Source: Natranaerofaba carboxydovora
GTDB taxonomy: Bacteria > Bacillota > Natranaerobiia > Natranaerobiales > Natranaerofabaceae
Assembly: GCF_022539405.1 (NCBI RefSeq)
Contig: NZ_CP054394.1
Location: forward strand, 808,501-872,500
DNA: 64,000 nucleotides
Direction: 5' to 3'
Under the pieces are notes generated by a model. That model saw nothing but the letters and a program-made list of their open reading frames with translations, made no database searches and was not told where the DNA came from. Of this stretch, positions 35,508 through 45,047 are shown in pieces. Position 1 is the first letter of the stretch; every line of letters starts with the position of its first letter. Position numbers and translations under genes: made by a program.

Positions 35508-36881
35508 ATGGGAAAATATCTAGTTTTAGGCTTAGGGAAAAGTGGCCTTTCCACACTAAAAGCATTACAGGAACTAAGTAAAGATGTTGTAGGTACAGAC
35601 AAACGTTCTATAGATGAAATAGATTTCGGAAATGAAACTAAAGAGGATATAGCAAGATTGAAGGAATCTATTATTAAAGAAGATAAAGTGAAAGAAAAAA
35701 TACATGAGTTTGATACCATTGTTAAAAGTCCAGGAATTTCTTATGAAAATGAAATTATCGAAGCAGGGCTATCAAAAAAAATACAGATAATTGATGAAAT
35801 TGAACTTACCTATAATTATCTAAAACCTTACATATCGTGTTTGATTGCAATTACAGGAACTAATGGAAAAACTACAACAACCACTTTGATAGGGGAGATA
35901 ATTAAATCTGCAGGTTACTTTTGTCACGTGGTTGGAAATATCGGTAACCCTATTAGCAGTTTGATTAGTCGGGTCAAAAAAGGTGATATAGTTGTATGTG
36001 AAGTTTCTAGTTTTCAACTTGAAGGGATAGTAAATTTTAAGCCTGATATAGCGCTTTTATTAAATATTGCTCCTGATCACTTAGATAGACATAAAACTTT
36101 TGAAAACTATATAAACGCAAAATTAAGGATTTTTGAAAATCAAAGTGAGGAAGACATAAAAGTTATAAATTATGATAATGAAAATTGTAAGGATATTTCA
36201 AAGAAATTGTCAGGTACTAAATTATTTTTTAGTACAAAAGAAAGTTTAGATGACGGTGCAAATGTTATTAAGGATAAATTAGTAATGAAACAGAAGGGTA
36301 ATAGCATAGAAGTTATAAAGAAAGATGAAATTAAAATACCTGGCGAGCATAATATTGAAAATATTCTAGCATCAATTTGTGTGGCTAAAACTTTAGACAT
36401 ATCACCAGATACAATTAGTAGTACAATAGCAAATTTTTATGGGGTAGAACACAGGCTAGAGAAAGTTGGTGAATATAAGGGGGTCACATTCTACAATGAC
36501 TCTAAAGCAACAAATATTGAAGCTTCTTTTACAGCTTTAGAAGCTGTAAAGTCAACAGGTTTTAAAGAACCATTAGTATTAATCTTAGGCGGTATGGATA
36601 AGGGTGAAGACTTTGATGAATTTGTGCAGAATTTGAAACAGTTTAATGCTAAAGCAATAATATTAGGAGAAACAAAATCCAGGTGGATAGAATCCATGAA
36701 TAAAAATAACTTTGAAGAATATACAAGTGTGGACACTTTAGAAGAAGCGGTAAAAAATGCATTTAGCCTTGGCAAAACAGTTTTGTTTTCACCGGGGTGT
36801 GCTAGTTGGGATATGTTTTCAAGCTATGAAGAAAGAGGAAGAATTTTCAAGGGGGAAGTGATTAAGTGGGGGAGGGATTAG
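35508..36881 (+). CDS. murD: UDP-N-acetylmuramoylalanine--D-glutamate ligase
   Basis: MurD adds D-glutamate. ITGTNGKTTTTTLIGEI is the P-loop, LNIAPDHLDRH and ATNIEASFTALEAV are family motifs, and GGMDKGEDF is near the end. 457 residues. ATG 35508 follows AAGGAGAG. ftsW starts 3 bp after its stop. Confidence 0.96.
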   Translation: MGKYLVLGLGKSGLSTLKALQELSKDVVGTDKRSIDEIDFGNETKEDIARLKESIIKEDKVKEKIHEFDTIVKSPGISYENEIIEAGLSKKIQIIDEIELTYNYLKPYISCLIAITGTNGKTTTTTLIGEIIKSAGYFCHVVGNIGNPISSLISRVKKGDIVVCEVSSFQLEGIVNFKPDIALLLNIAPDHLDRHKTFENYINAKLRIFENQSEEDIKVINYDNENCKDISKKLSGTKLFFSTKESLDDGANVIKDKLVMKQKGNSIEVIKKDEIKIPGEHNIENILASICVAKTLDISPDTISSTIANFYGVEHRLEKVGEYKGVTFYNDSKATNIEASFTALEAVKSTGFKEPLVLILGGMDKGEDFDEFVQNLKQFNAKAIILGETKSRWIESMNKNNFEEYTSVDTLEEAVKNAFSLGKTVLFSPGCASWDMFSSYEERGRIFKGEVIKWGRD

Positions 36882-36884
36882 ACA

Positions 36885-37982
36885 TTGGAGAAAGAAAATA
36901 AGTCCCCTGATTATATTTTGCTTATTGTAACAGCACTTTTACTTGGCATAGGAATTATCATGGTATTTAGTGCGAGCACCATTATATCACAGGTTCAATA
37001 TGGTGATTCATACTTCTTCCTAAAACGACAAACCTTCTGGGCTTTTGTTGGTTTACTGGGTTTGTTGTTAGCTAACAAAATTAACTATTGGAAATGGGAA
37101 AAATTAGCAGTTGCCTTCTTGATATTAAATTTTGTATTTTTAGCTTTGGTTTTTGTTCCGGGTCTTGGGAGGCAAGTATATGGGGCTTACAGATGGATAC
37201 AAATCGGTGGGATAAATTTTCAACCAACAGAATTTACTAAATTGGCTTTGATAATTTTTACTGCTGCACATGTGTCTAAAGGAGGAATTGTAAAAAGCTT
37301 TACTAAAGGAATATTACCTCCGATATTCTTCTTGGGTTTAAGCTTTATTTTGATTTTGAGGCAGCCTGATATGGGTACTGCTGTTGCAATATCGGCATGT
37401 ATTATTATCATGCTTTTTGTAGCAGGGATGAGAATAACTCACTTGGTAGGATTTTTAGCTGCTACGGTTCCGGTTGGTTTAGCTTTAATATTACAAAGTG
37501 ATTATAGAAGGGAACGATTATTATCATTTGTTAATCCCTGGGAAGATCACATGGAAACTGGATACCAGATAATTCAATCCTTATATGCTCTTGGCCCGGG
37601 CGGTCTAGCAGGTGTTGGTCTTGGTCAATCAAGACAAAAGTTTTTCTACCTTCCTGAGCCCCACAACGATTTTATATTTGCAATTATAGGTGAAGAGCTA
37701 GGTTTTTTGGGCGCCTCTTTTGTGTTAATATTGTTTTTTATATTTATATGGCGAGGATTCAGGATAGCAGCTTATTCGCCCGATCTTTTGGGAAGTTTGC
37801 TTGCGGCTGGGATCACATCTATTGTAGGGATTCAGGCGCTTATGAATATTGGAGTTGTTACTGCTTCGATCCCTGTTACAGGGATTAACTTACCACTTGT
37901 TAGCGCAGGAGGGTCATCTCTCTTTTTTACCCTAACGGGAATAGGAATATTGCTAAATATTTCAAAACATATAACAAAATAA
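36885..37982 (+). CDS. ftsW: Peptidoglycan glycosyltransferase FtsW/SpoVE
   Basis: A SEDS-family polymerase with about ten membrane segments in 365 residues. Motifs include GAYRWIQIGGINFQPTEFTKLALI, RQPDMGTAV, YQIIQSLYALGPGGLAGVGLGQS and HNDFIFAIIGEELG. The position between murD and murG equals both FtsW and SpoVE. With the SpoVD-like gene upstream, a sporulation role as SpoVE is possible; sequence alone does not decide. It starts at TTG 36885 behind GGGAGGGA. Confidence 0.93.
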   Translation: MEKENKSPDYILLIVTALLLGIGIIMVFSASTIISQVQYGDSYFFLKRQTFWAFVGLLGLLLANKINYWKWEKLAVAFLILNFVFLALVFVPGLGRQVYGAYRWIQIGGINFQPTEFTKLALIIFTAAHVSKGGIVKSFTKGILPPIFFLGLSFILILRQPDMGTAVAISACIIIMLFVAGMRITHLVGFLAATVPVGLALILQSDYRRERLLSFVNPWEDHMETGYQIIQSLYALGPGGLAGVGLGQSRQKFFYLPEPHNDFIFAIIGEELGFLGASFVLILFFIFIWRGFRIAAYSPDLLGSLLAAGITSIVGIQALMNIGVVTASIPVTGINLPLVSAGGSSLFFTLTGIGILLNISKHITK

Positions 37983-38004
37983 ATTGTTTTCCTGGAGGAT
38001 AAAT

Positions 38005-39105
38005 ATGAAATTTTTACTTACCGGAGGAGGAACAGGCGGGCATATATATCCAGCACTTTCTGTAGTAAGAGAAATTTATAAAAATAACGAAAATGCTGAG
38101 GTTATGTATGTAGGGACTTCCCGAGGCCTAGAATGTAAAGTGATTCCAAAAGAGAATATACCTTTTAAAACGATAGATATACAGGGATTACCAAGGAAGA
38201 TAGGCAAAGAAATGATTTATTTTTCGTCGAATTTTGCAAAGGGGTGCTATCAAGCAAGAAAAATAATAAGCGAATTTAACCCGAATGTTGTGCTTGGCAC
38301 AGGAGGTTATGTTTGTGGTCCGGTTATTCTTATGGCATGGTTATCTGGTATTCCTACAGCGATTCACGAACAAAATGTAGTACCTGGAATCACGAATAAA
38401 TTTTTGTCAAAACTAGCAAAAAAAACTATGGTTAGCTTTGAAGATTCAAAGGATTTTTTTAACACTAAGAATCTAATAGTTACAGGTAATCCTAGGGCAT
38501 CTGAAGTAAATGAACTAAGCCTAGATAAGGCAGCTCTTACCCTCGGTTTGGACAAAGATAAAAAAACTTTATTAGTAGTAAGTGGAAGTCAAGGTGCAGA
38601 GATTATAAATCATAATTTTATAAAAATAATTGAAGATCTTATAAAAAATAAATGGCTGCAAATAATATATGTAACCGGCGATAGGTACTACAATGAAGTT
38701 AATAAAAAAATATCAAGCTATGATAAGAGTAATATAAAAGTTTTTTCATATTTAAATGAGATGCCAATGGCATTAAGTCTAGCAGATCTTGTATTAAGTA
38801 GAGCTGGGGCTACTACTCTTGCCGAAATTACTGGATTTGGGATACCTTCTATTTTGGTACCATCTCCTAATGTAACCAATGATCACCAGCGGAAAAATGC
38901 TATGACTTTAGTTAAAAGAGATGCAGCAGAAATGATTGAAGAAAAGGATTTAAAGCCAGAAGTTTTAATGGAAAAAATAATTAAGTTATTGTTGGATGAT
39001 CAACTTTTAATTAATATGAAAAGCAATAGTAGAGAACTGGGTTACCTAGATGCTTCTTGTAAGGTATACAATGTACTAAAAGATATTGCAAAAACCAAAA
39101 AATAA
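38005..39105 (+). CDS. murG: UDP-GlcNAc--undecaprenyl-PP-MurNAc-pentapeptide GlcNAc transferase
   Basis: MurG turns lipid I into lipid II at the inner membrane face. FLLTGGGTGGHIYPALSV is the first glycine-rich loop, GTGGYVCGPVI the second, and SRAGATTLAEITGFGIPSILVPSP the UDP-GlcNAc site. About 366 residues. ATG 38005 is chosen for the CTGGAGGAT ahead of it and the family N terminus. A repeat-end fragment starts four bases after the stop. Confidence 0.96.
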   Translation: MKFLLTGGGTGGHIYPALSVVREIYKNNENAEVMYVGTSRGLECKVIPKENIPFKTIDIQGLPRKIGKEMIYFSSNFAKGCYQARKIISEFNPNVVLGTGGYVCGPVILMAWLSGIPTAIHEQNVVPGITNKFLSKLAKKTMVSFEDSKDFFNTKNLIVTGNPRASEVNELSLDKAALTLGLDKDKKTLLVVSGSQGAEIINHNFIKIIEDLIKNKWLQIIYVTGDRYYNEVNKKISSYDKSNIKVFSYLNEMPMALSLADLVLSRAGATTLAEITGFGIPSILVPSPNVTNDHQRKNAMTLVKRDAAEMIEEKDLKPEVLMEKIIKLLLDDQLLINMKSNSRELGYLDASCKVYNVLKDIAKTKK

Positions 39106-39108
39106 GCG

Positions 39109-39152
39109 TGTTCTGGTGCAAAAAATCATATGAACAATGTTATGTTTTTTAT
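39109..39152. repeat. Single-end fragment of the palindromic repeat family
   Basis: TTCTGGTGCAAAAAATCATA and the sequence after it match the left end of the 223-bp copies at 15111 and 23480. No right end follows within the 122-bp gap before murB. It begins four bases after the murG stop. Confidence 0.7.
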
Positions 39153-39227
39153 TTTGTAAACGGACAAGCTTTTTTCACGAAATTTGTTTAATTGCATAGA
39201 ATGGAATATAAAAAAGGGGCTAATAAC

Positions 39228-40154
39228 ATGAAAAAGGAACTATTTAGAGAGTTAACAGATAATATTAAAAGTTCTTTTGAATATAATACCAATCTAAGAA
39301 ACCATACCACCTTGAAAATAGGAGGCCCGTGTAAATTATTTATAGAAGTCGAAAACGATAACGATTTAATAAAAGCTTTGAATTATTTTAGGGAAAAAAG
39401 TATTCCTTACTTTTTGATAGGTAATGGTTCTAACTTATTAGTGAGTGACGAGGGTTTTAATGGTGTTGTAATAAAATTGGGGAAAAAGTATGACTTTATT
39501 AGGTTTGAAAACAGAAAAAATGGTAAATGCTTAGTAAATGTTGGTGCATCCAAAACTTTCCCTACTTTAACTAGAGAATTATCAAAAGAAAGCATTAGTG
39601 GAATAGAATGGGGATGTATGATACCTGGCACTATGGGAGGAGCAGCTATTATGAATGCGGGTGCACATGGAGGAGAAATATCACATGTAGTTAGTAGGGT
39701 TGAAGGTGTTGATATAAATAGTGGTAAAAAAGTCGTTTTGACAGAAGATGACTTAAAATTTGAATATCGGGGTCTAAATACTGGAGAGAAAGAAGTAATA
39801 ATAACTTCGATATGTTTAACCTTAAACCAGGGTGACATTAAAAAAATCACAGAAAAGATAAAAAAATATCAAGAACAAAGAAAAAATAAGCAACCTACTT
39901 TACCAAATGCAGGAAGCGTATTTAAAAATCCTCCCGGTGATTATGCGGGCCGTCTTCTGGAGGAATGCGGTATGAAAGGTTATCAAATTGGTGAAGTTAA
40001 ATTTTCCGAAAAGCATGCTAATTTTATTGTTAACACCAATAATGGTAAAGCAAAAGATGCCTGGAAATTGATTGAAATAGCAAAAGAAAAAGTTAAAGAA
40101 CTTTATGGTATAAATTTAGCCCTAGAATTAAATGTGTTGGGTGAGATGAAATGA
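39228..40154 (+). CDS. murB: UDP-N-acetylenolpyruvoylglucosamine reductase
   Basis: MurB reduces enolpyruvyl-UDP-GlcNAc to UDP-MurNAc using FAD and NADPH. FAD-binding motifs IGNGSNLLVSDEGF and GIEWGCMIPGTMGGAAIMNAGAHGGEI are present, and PNAGSVFKNP holds the catalytic Ser. About 308 residues. ATG 39228 follows AAAAGGGG; the frame upstream crosses that site. murA overlaps its stop (ATGA). Confidence 0.95.
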   Translation: MKKELFRELTDNIKSSFEYNTNLRNHTTLKIGGPCKLFIEVENDNDLIKALNYFREKSIPYFLIGNGSNLLVSDEGFNGVVIKLGKKYDFIRFENRKNGKCLVNVGASKTFPTLTRELSKESISGIEWGCMIPGTMGGAAIMNAGAHGGEISHVVSRVEGVDINSGKKVVLTEDDLKFEYRGLNTGEKEVIITSICLTLNQGDIKKITEKIKKYQEQRKNKQPTLPNAGSVFKNPPGDYAGRLLEECGMKGYQIGEVKFSEKHANFIVNTNNGKAKDAWKLIEIAKEKVKELYGINLALELNVLGEMK

Positions 40155-41440
40155 TGAATGACAAACTGGTTATTTCAGGAAACAAGAAGTTAAATGGAAC
40201 GCTTAATGTACAGGGAGCAAAAAATTCTGCTCTACCTTTGATAGCTGCTGCTATAATGGCTGAAGATGAAGTAGAGCTTATAGATGTCCCAAAATTAAAA
40301 GATGTAACAACTATGCTTGAAATATTAAAAAGACTTGGATGTAAAGTTGTAGAACGCGGGAATGTTCTTTTGATTGATAACAGAACGTTAACCTCAGTTA
40401 CTGTGCCTGAGGATTTAATGAAAGAGATGAGGTCAAGTATTGTTCTTTTAGGGGCACTTTTGGCGAAAAAGAATAAAGCGATGGTGTCTTATCCCGGTGG
40501 GTGTGCTATTGGAGAAAGACCAATAGAACTTCATTTAATGAACTTTCAAAGATTAGGTTGTGAAGTAGAAGAAAAGGAAAATAAGATAATTGCAAAAGCC
40601 CCCCTAGGCCTTAAAGGAACTGATATTGAGTTAGATTATCCAAGTGTTGGAGCAACTGAAAATTTAATGATGTCATCGGTTTTTGCACAAGGCATAACTA
40701 ATATTATTAACCCGGCAAAAGAACCAGAGATTGTTGATTTGCAGAATTTCTTAAATGCAATGGGAGCAAAGATTGAAGGAGCAGGCACAAATAATATAAA
40801 AATAATTGGTGTTAATAGACTCAAAGGAACGAAACATAGGATTAATCCTGACAGAATAGTTGCTGGAACTTATATGATTGCCGGGGCAATTACGGGAGGT
40901 AACGTAACCCTCAAAAATGTTATTCCAGAACATGTAAGTTCCTTGACTGATAAACTTAGAGAAGCAGGTGTAAATATCATTGAAGGGGACAGGAGCTTAA
41001 CTATTATTGCGCCAGAAAAATTTAATAAAATAGAATTAATAAAGACTAGTCCATATCCTGGTTTTCCTACAGATTTACAGCCTCAAATACTTGCATTATG
41101 TACGGTTTTAAATGGCTCATCGTTAATTGTTGAAAATATATTTGAAAGCAGGTTTAGACATGTGGAAGAACTAAAAAAGATGGGCGCAGACATTATGTTA
41201 GGTGATGGGATTGCACTTGTTAGAGGCCCTACAAAGCTTACAGGCACAAAAATAAAAGCTTCCGATCTTAGAGCGGGTGCTTCACTGGTTATAGCAGCTC
41301 TAGGCGCAGAAGGTGTAAGTGTAGTAGAAGGATTAGAGCATATTGATAGAGGTTACGAACAGATTGAAAACCAGCTTAGAAGATTAGGAGCAAAAGTAGA
41401 AAGAGTTAAATGGTTTGAGGATAAATATGAAAACGCCTAA
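40151..41440 (+). CDS. murA: UDP-N-acetylglucosamine 1-carboxyvinyltransferase
   Basis: MurA makes the first committed precursor of peptidoglycan. GAKNSALPLIAAAIMA at the N terminus and YPGGCAIGERPIELH with the Cys that fosfomycin alkylates are clear, as is FPTDLQPQILAL. 429 residues. It overlaps the murB stop by four bases, which suggests coupled translation. A perfect palindrome covers its stop codon. Confidence 0.96.
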   Translation: MMNDKLVISGNKKLNGTLNVQGAKNSALPLIAAAIMAEDEVELIDVPKLKDVTTMLEILKRLGCKVVERGNVLLIDNRTLTSVTVPEDLMKEMRSSIVLLGALLAKKNKAMVSYPGGCAIGERPIELHLMNFQRLGCEVEEKENKIIAKAPLGLKGTDIELDYPSVGATENLMMSSVFAQGITNIINPAKEPEIVDLQNFLNAMGAKIEGAGTNNIKIIGVNRLKGTKHRINPDRIVAGTYMIAGAITGGNVTLKNVIPEHVSSLTDKLREAGVNIIEGDRSLTIIAPEKFNKIELIKTSPYPGFPTDLQPQILALCTVLNGSSLIVENIFESRFRHVEELKKMGADIMLGDGIALVRGPTKLTGTKIKASDLRAGASLVIAALGAEGVSVVEGLEHIDRGYEQIENQLRRLGAKVERVKWFEDKYENA

Positions 41441-41455
41441 TTAGGCGTTTTCTTT
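41429..41455. terminator. 24-bp perfect palindrome over the murA stop codon
   Basis: GAAAACGCCTAA is followed directly by its complement TTAGGCGTTTTC (41429-41452), then TTT. The TAA of murA lies in the left arm. It looks like a terminator or attenuator placed inside the dcw operon just before ftsQ; the T run is short, so read-through is likely. Confidence 0.6.
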
Positions 41456-41466
41456 GGAGGGTTAAA

Positions 41467-42312
41467 ATGGACAAGCAGGTTGTAAAATTAAAGAACAAAA
41501 GAAGTAAAAAAATAGGCGAATCAAACAAAAATCACAAATTTAAAATCAAAAAAATAAGAATTTGGGTCCTTTTACTGCTTTGTCTAGGTCTTTTTACCCT
41601 TGTTTTTATGTCGAATTCTAGGTATTTTGAGATTAAAAATGTTAAAATTTCTGGAAATGAAAAAGTTAGCTCAGAAAGATTAATTAATGATATGGAATTA
41701 AAAGGCGAAAACATACTTTTTTTTGGTGAAAAAACCACTGAAGAGAGGATTTTAGAAAACAAATGGATTAAAAAAGTCGAAATTAATACTATCTTGCCAA
41801 ATAAAGTAGAAGTTGATATTGCTGAAAGGACTCCTATTGCTGTTTATGAAATAGAAGATAGTGATAAGTTAGTTTTGTCGAGTGATCTAGTTATACTTGA
41901 CGAATATGCCAGTAGAGAAGGGCTCCCTATAATTAATGGAATCAACTTGGATGCTGTGGTTGAATCATATGAACCAGGAGATTCTCTAAAGAAATTAACA
42001 TCAAAAGATGAAGAAATAGAAGTGTTGTCTAACGTTTTGGATAAACTAACATCATCTACATCTGTATTTATTAGTGAGATTGTGATAGTATCAGACAGTG
42101 AAATAAATTTATTTACAGAAAAAGGTTTAAAAGTAAAAATGGGCAAACCCGAAGAATTGGAGACAAAATATGCTCTTATAGAGAAAATTATACCTGAAGT
42201 AGAAGAAAAAAAAGGTCAACAAAATTTTAGGCATTTGGACCTAAGAGTTCCCAAATATCCTGTTCTTAAAGAATTAGATGAAAACAATAGTAGGAAAGAA
42301 GAGGAAAATTAG
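41467..42312 (+). CDS. ftsQ: Cell division protein FtsQ/DivIB
   Basis: A bitopic division protein that joins FtsL and FtsB/DivIC at the septum. A basic cytoplasmic N terminus is followed by one membrane segment (about residues 36-53: WVLLLLCLGLFTLVFM) and a POTRA domain starting FEIKNVKISGNEKVSSERL. A beta domain and a charged tail follow. 281 residues. ATG 41467 behind TGGAGGG. Confidence 0.9.
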   Translation: MDKQVVKLKNKRSKKIGESNKNHKFKIKKIRIWVLLLLCLGLFTLVFMSNSRYFEIKNVKISGNEKVSSERLINDMELKGENILFFGEKTTEERILENKWIKKVEINTILPNKVEVDIAERTPIAVYEIEDSDKLVLSSDLVILDEYASREGLPIINGINLDAVVESYEPGDSLKKLTSKDEEIEVLSNVLDKLTSSTSVFISEIVIVSDSEINLFTEKGLKVKMGKPEELETKYALIEKIIPEVEEKKGQQNFRHLDLRVPKYPVLKELDENNSRKEEEN

Positions 42313-42364
42313 TAATCAATGTTGAAATTATATAAGGGTCTTTTTATATCAGGAGGTGCTGTGA

Positions 42365-43585
42365 TTGACTAGAAAATCCTTGATAACAAGCTTAGATGTT
42401 GGGACAACCTATGTTAGGGCTATTATAGGAGAAGAAAGATCTCCTAATGAAATAAACATAATTGGAATCGGTACTTCGCCTTCTAAAGGAATGAAAGAAG
42501 GAGGCATAATAGATTTAGAGAAAACAATAGAAGCAATAGAGCATGCTGTTGAACAAGCTGAAAGGATGTCAGGAGTAGAAGTTCATGAAGTTTTTGTTAA
42601 CGTTGTGGCATCACATGTGAACTTGATAAATAATAAAGGTGTTGTAGCAGTTAACAATGAAGATAGAGAAATAACAGCAGAAGATGTAGAAAGGGTTACT
42701 CAGGCTGCAAAAGTCGTTAACCTTCCTCCTGATAAAGAAATTATTGATGTTATACCCCATCAATTTATTGTAGATGGATATGATGGGATTAAAGATCCGG
42801 TAGGAATGTTAGGAGTAAGGCTAGAAGTAGATGCACTAATTGTTGCTGGTAAGAGCACTACAATACATAACTTGTTAAGATGCGTTCAAAGGGCAGGTCT
42901 TGAAGTCAATGATCTTATTTTAAGTATCATGGCTAATGCTGAGACTTTGTTATCTGAAGAAGAGAGGAAGCTTGGTGTTGGCATTATTGATATAGGTGGG
43001 GGCACAGTAGAGATTGGTATTTTTAAAGATGGTTTTATGGAATGTCTTGATAGTATTAATATAGGTGGAGATTACATAACTAATGACCTTGCTGTTGGGC
43101 TTAAGATTTCTCAAGATGAAGCGGAAAAGTTAAAAATTAAATTTGGTGTAGCAAGCCCTGAATTGGCCGAGGATGGTTCTGTGGAGATTTTTAGTATAGG
43201 AGATAAAGAACCTAGACAAGTTAGCATAGAAGAGGTTGGGTCGATAATTGAGCCAAGAATCAGGGAAATTTTTGATTTTATTAATTCACGTCTTGATGAG
43301 TATGGTTATAGGGAAAAACTGGCTGCCGGTATTGTAATTACTGGTGGTGTCACAGAGTTAAAAGGCTTACAAGAGATAGCAGAACAGGAACTTGATGCTA
43401 ATGTAAGAATAGTGAAACCAAGGTTATTAGGTGTTAATAATCCAATTTATTCAACAGGTGTTGGAATGATACAATATGTAGTAAATAACAACTATGAAAG
43501 CGAATATTACGAAGAAGCAAGCAGTGGTAATGTATCTGGTTTATTTAATAGGATTAAAAATTGGTTCTTAGACTTTTTTGAATAG
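42365..43585 (+). CDS. ftsA: Cell division protein FtsA
   Basis: An actin-like ATPase that anchors FtsZ to the membrane. ITSLDVGTTYVRAIIGE opens the fold; GVGIIDIGGGTVEIGIF and GIVITGGVTELKGLQEIA are further nucleotide motifs. The C-terminal helix (GLFNRIKNWFLDFFE) is the amphipathic membrane anchor. 406 residues. It starts at TTG 42365 behind AGGAGGTG; ftsZ follows. Confidence 0.96.
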   Translation: MTRKSLITSLDVGTTYVRAIIGEERSPNEINIIGIGTSPSKGMKEGGIIDLEKTIEAIEHAVEQAERMSGVEVHEVFVNVVASHVNLINNKGVVAVNNEDREITAEDVERVTQAAKVVNLPPDKEIIDVIPHQFIVDGYDGIKDPVGMLGVRLEVDALIVAGKSTTIHNLLRCVQRAGLEVNDLILSIMANAETLLSEEERKLGVGIIDIGGGTVEIGIFKDGFMECLDSINIGGDYITNDLAVGLKISQDEAEKLKIKFGVASPELAEDGSVEIFSIGDKEPRQVSIEEVGSIIEPRIREIFDFINSRLDEYGYREKLAAGIVITGGVTELKGLQEIAEQELDANVRIVKPRLLGVNNPIYSTGVGMIQYVVNNNYESEYYEEASSGNVSGLFNRIKNWFLDFFE

Positions 43586-43626
43586 GCGTAGGAAAATAGG
43601 GTTAGCAAAAAGGAGGTATATTAGTG

Positions 43627-44727
43627 ATGTTGGAATTTGATCTTAATTCCGAACAGGTGGCACATATTAAAGTTGTTGGTGTTGGTGGTGGTGGTAGTAA
43701 TGCCGTTAATGGGATGATTGATTCAGGTCTTAAGGGTGTTGAATTCATAGCTGTTAATACAGATGCACAAGCGCTGAATACATCTAGGGCAAATGTTAAA
43801 ATACAGTTAGGTCAAAAACTAACTAAAGGTTTAGGTGCTGGTGCCGATCCCGAAATAGGGAAAAAAGCAGGCGAAGAAAGTAGAGAAGAAATACAGGAAA
43901 ATTTAAAAGGTGCCGATATGATATTTGTGACTGCTGGTATGGGTGGTGGTACTGGTACAGGTGCTGCCCCTGTAATGGCGGAAATGGCCAGGGAAGTTGG
44001 TGCTTTGACAGTAGGAGTTTGCACTAAACCATTTACTTTTGAAGGTAGAAAGAGAAAAAAGCAGGCTGAAGAAGGGATACAAGCTTTGAAGGAAAAAGTA
44101 GACTCGCTTATAGTTATCCCTAATGATAATTTGCTTCAAGTGGTAGAAAAGAACACTTCGATTACTGAAGCTTTTAAGGTGGCAGATGAAGTGTTAAGGC
44201 AAGGTGTACAGGGGATTTCGGACTTAATAGCTGTTCCTGGACTTATTAACCTGGATTTTGCAGACGTTAAAACGATCATGAATAACACAGGTACAGCCTT
44301 GATGGGGATAGGTAGAAGTAGTGGAGAAAGTCGTGCTGTTGAAGCAGCAAGGGAAGCCATAATGAGTCCTTTGTTAGAAACAAGTATAGATGGTGCAAAA
44401 GGTGTGCTGCTTAATATTACAGGAGGCTCGAACCTTGGACTTCATGAAGCAAATGAAGCGGCAGATATTATAGCTGAATCTGCAGATGAAGATGCTAACA
44501 TAATCTTTGGGGCAGTGATTAATGAGGATATGGGAGATGACGAAGTTAAAGTCACCGTTATAGCTACAGGCTTTGATGAAAAAAAAGAGGGTGAAAAATA
44601 TAATATGAATACACAAAATAACAATAGGTTAGATGATAATAGATCAGGTGATCTTGCGGATAAGTCGTTTGTTGGCGAAGATATTAATATTCCTGCCTTT
44701 TTGAGGCGCAAAAAGAAAAATGACTAA
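43627..44727 (+). CDS. ftsZ: Cell division protein FtsZ
   Basis: The tubulin-like GTPase of the division ring. [14 protein letters not shown], the tubulin signature [15 protein letters not shown], and the T7 region [15 protein letters not shown] are present. The C-terminal peptide [11 protein letters not shown] would bind FtsA and SepF. About 366 residues. ATG 43627 is set by AGGAGGT ahead of it; GTG 43624 is next to it. An inverted 223-bp repeat follows 8 bp after the stop. Confidence 0.97.
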   Translation: MLEFDLNSEQVAHIKVVGVGGGGSNAVNGMIDSGLKGVEFIAVNTDAQALNTSRANVKIQLGQKLTKGLGAGADPEIGKKAGEESREEIQENLKGADMIFVTAGMGGGTGTGAAPVMAEMAREVGALTVGVCTKPFTFEGRKRKKQAEEGIQALKEKVDSLIVIPNDNLLQVVEKNTSITEAFKVADEVLRQGVQGISDLIAVPGLINLDFADVKTIMNNTGTALMGIGRSSGESRAVEAAREAIMSPLLETSIDGAKGVLLNITGGSNLGLHEANEAADIIAESADEDANIIFGAVINEDMGDDEVKVTVIATGFDEKKEGEKYNMNTQNNNRLDDNRSGDLADKSFVGEDINIPAFLRRKKKND

Positions 44728-44735
44728 CTAAACAT

Positions 44736-44958
44736 TGATTCTGGTGTAAAAAGTCTATTCACATAAATAAAATGTTTTTAATTGATACATCTAAGATTCG
44801 TCAGCAGTCGAAATAAGGCTACCTAACCCAAGAACTCATCGTGAGTCAGATTAGCTAATGACATCCTGTCATTAGACCTTATTTCTCCAGCTTCCTCATC
44901 AAGATGTATTGCAATTAAAAACAAAACTTTGCTCATATGACTTTTTGCACCAGAATCA
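44736..44958. repeat. 223-bp MITE-like palindromic element, copy 3 (inverted)
   Basis: Same length as the copies at 15111 and 23480 but in the opposite orientation. Ends TGATTCTGGTGTAAAAAGTC and GACTTTTTGCACCAGAATCA. ACAT flanks it on both sides (44732-44735 and 44959-44962). Read on the minus strand, the P2 arm CTAATGACA/TGTCATTAG is identical to copy 1, and P3 keeps CTAATC with GGTTAG, a pairing kept through a G-T change. The 456-bp gap between ftsZ and spoIIGA holds this element, a terminator and the spoIIG promoter. Confidence 0.9.
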
Positions 44959-44983
44959 ACATATTTCATATGACTATTGGTTA

Positions 44984-45020
44984 AGATGGCGCTTGTTTTA
45001 GAAGTGTCATCTTTTCTTTA
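44984..45020 (+). terminator. Terminator of the dcw operon
   Basis: AGATGGC-GCTT and AAGT-GTCATCT pair imperfectly around a short loop and are followed by TTTTCTTTATTTTT. It closes the transcription unit ending with ftsZ. Confidence 0.6.
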
Positions 45021-45047
45021 TTTTTGCATATTTTTTAAAATAATTGT

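Noticed and set aside
15111-44958. CRISPR repeats
   Set aside because: The repeats are dispersed, palindromic over 223 bp and not arranged with regular spacers; no cas genes are present.
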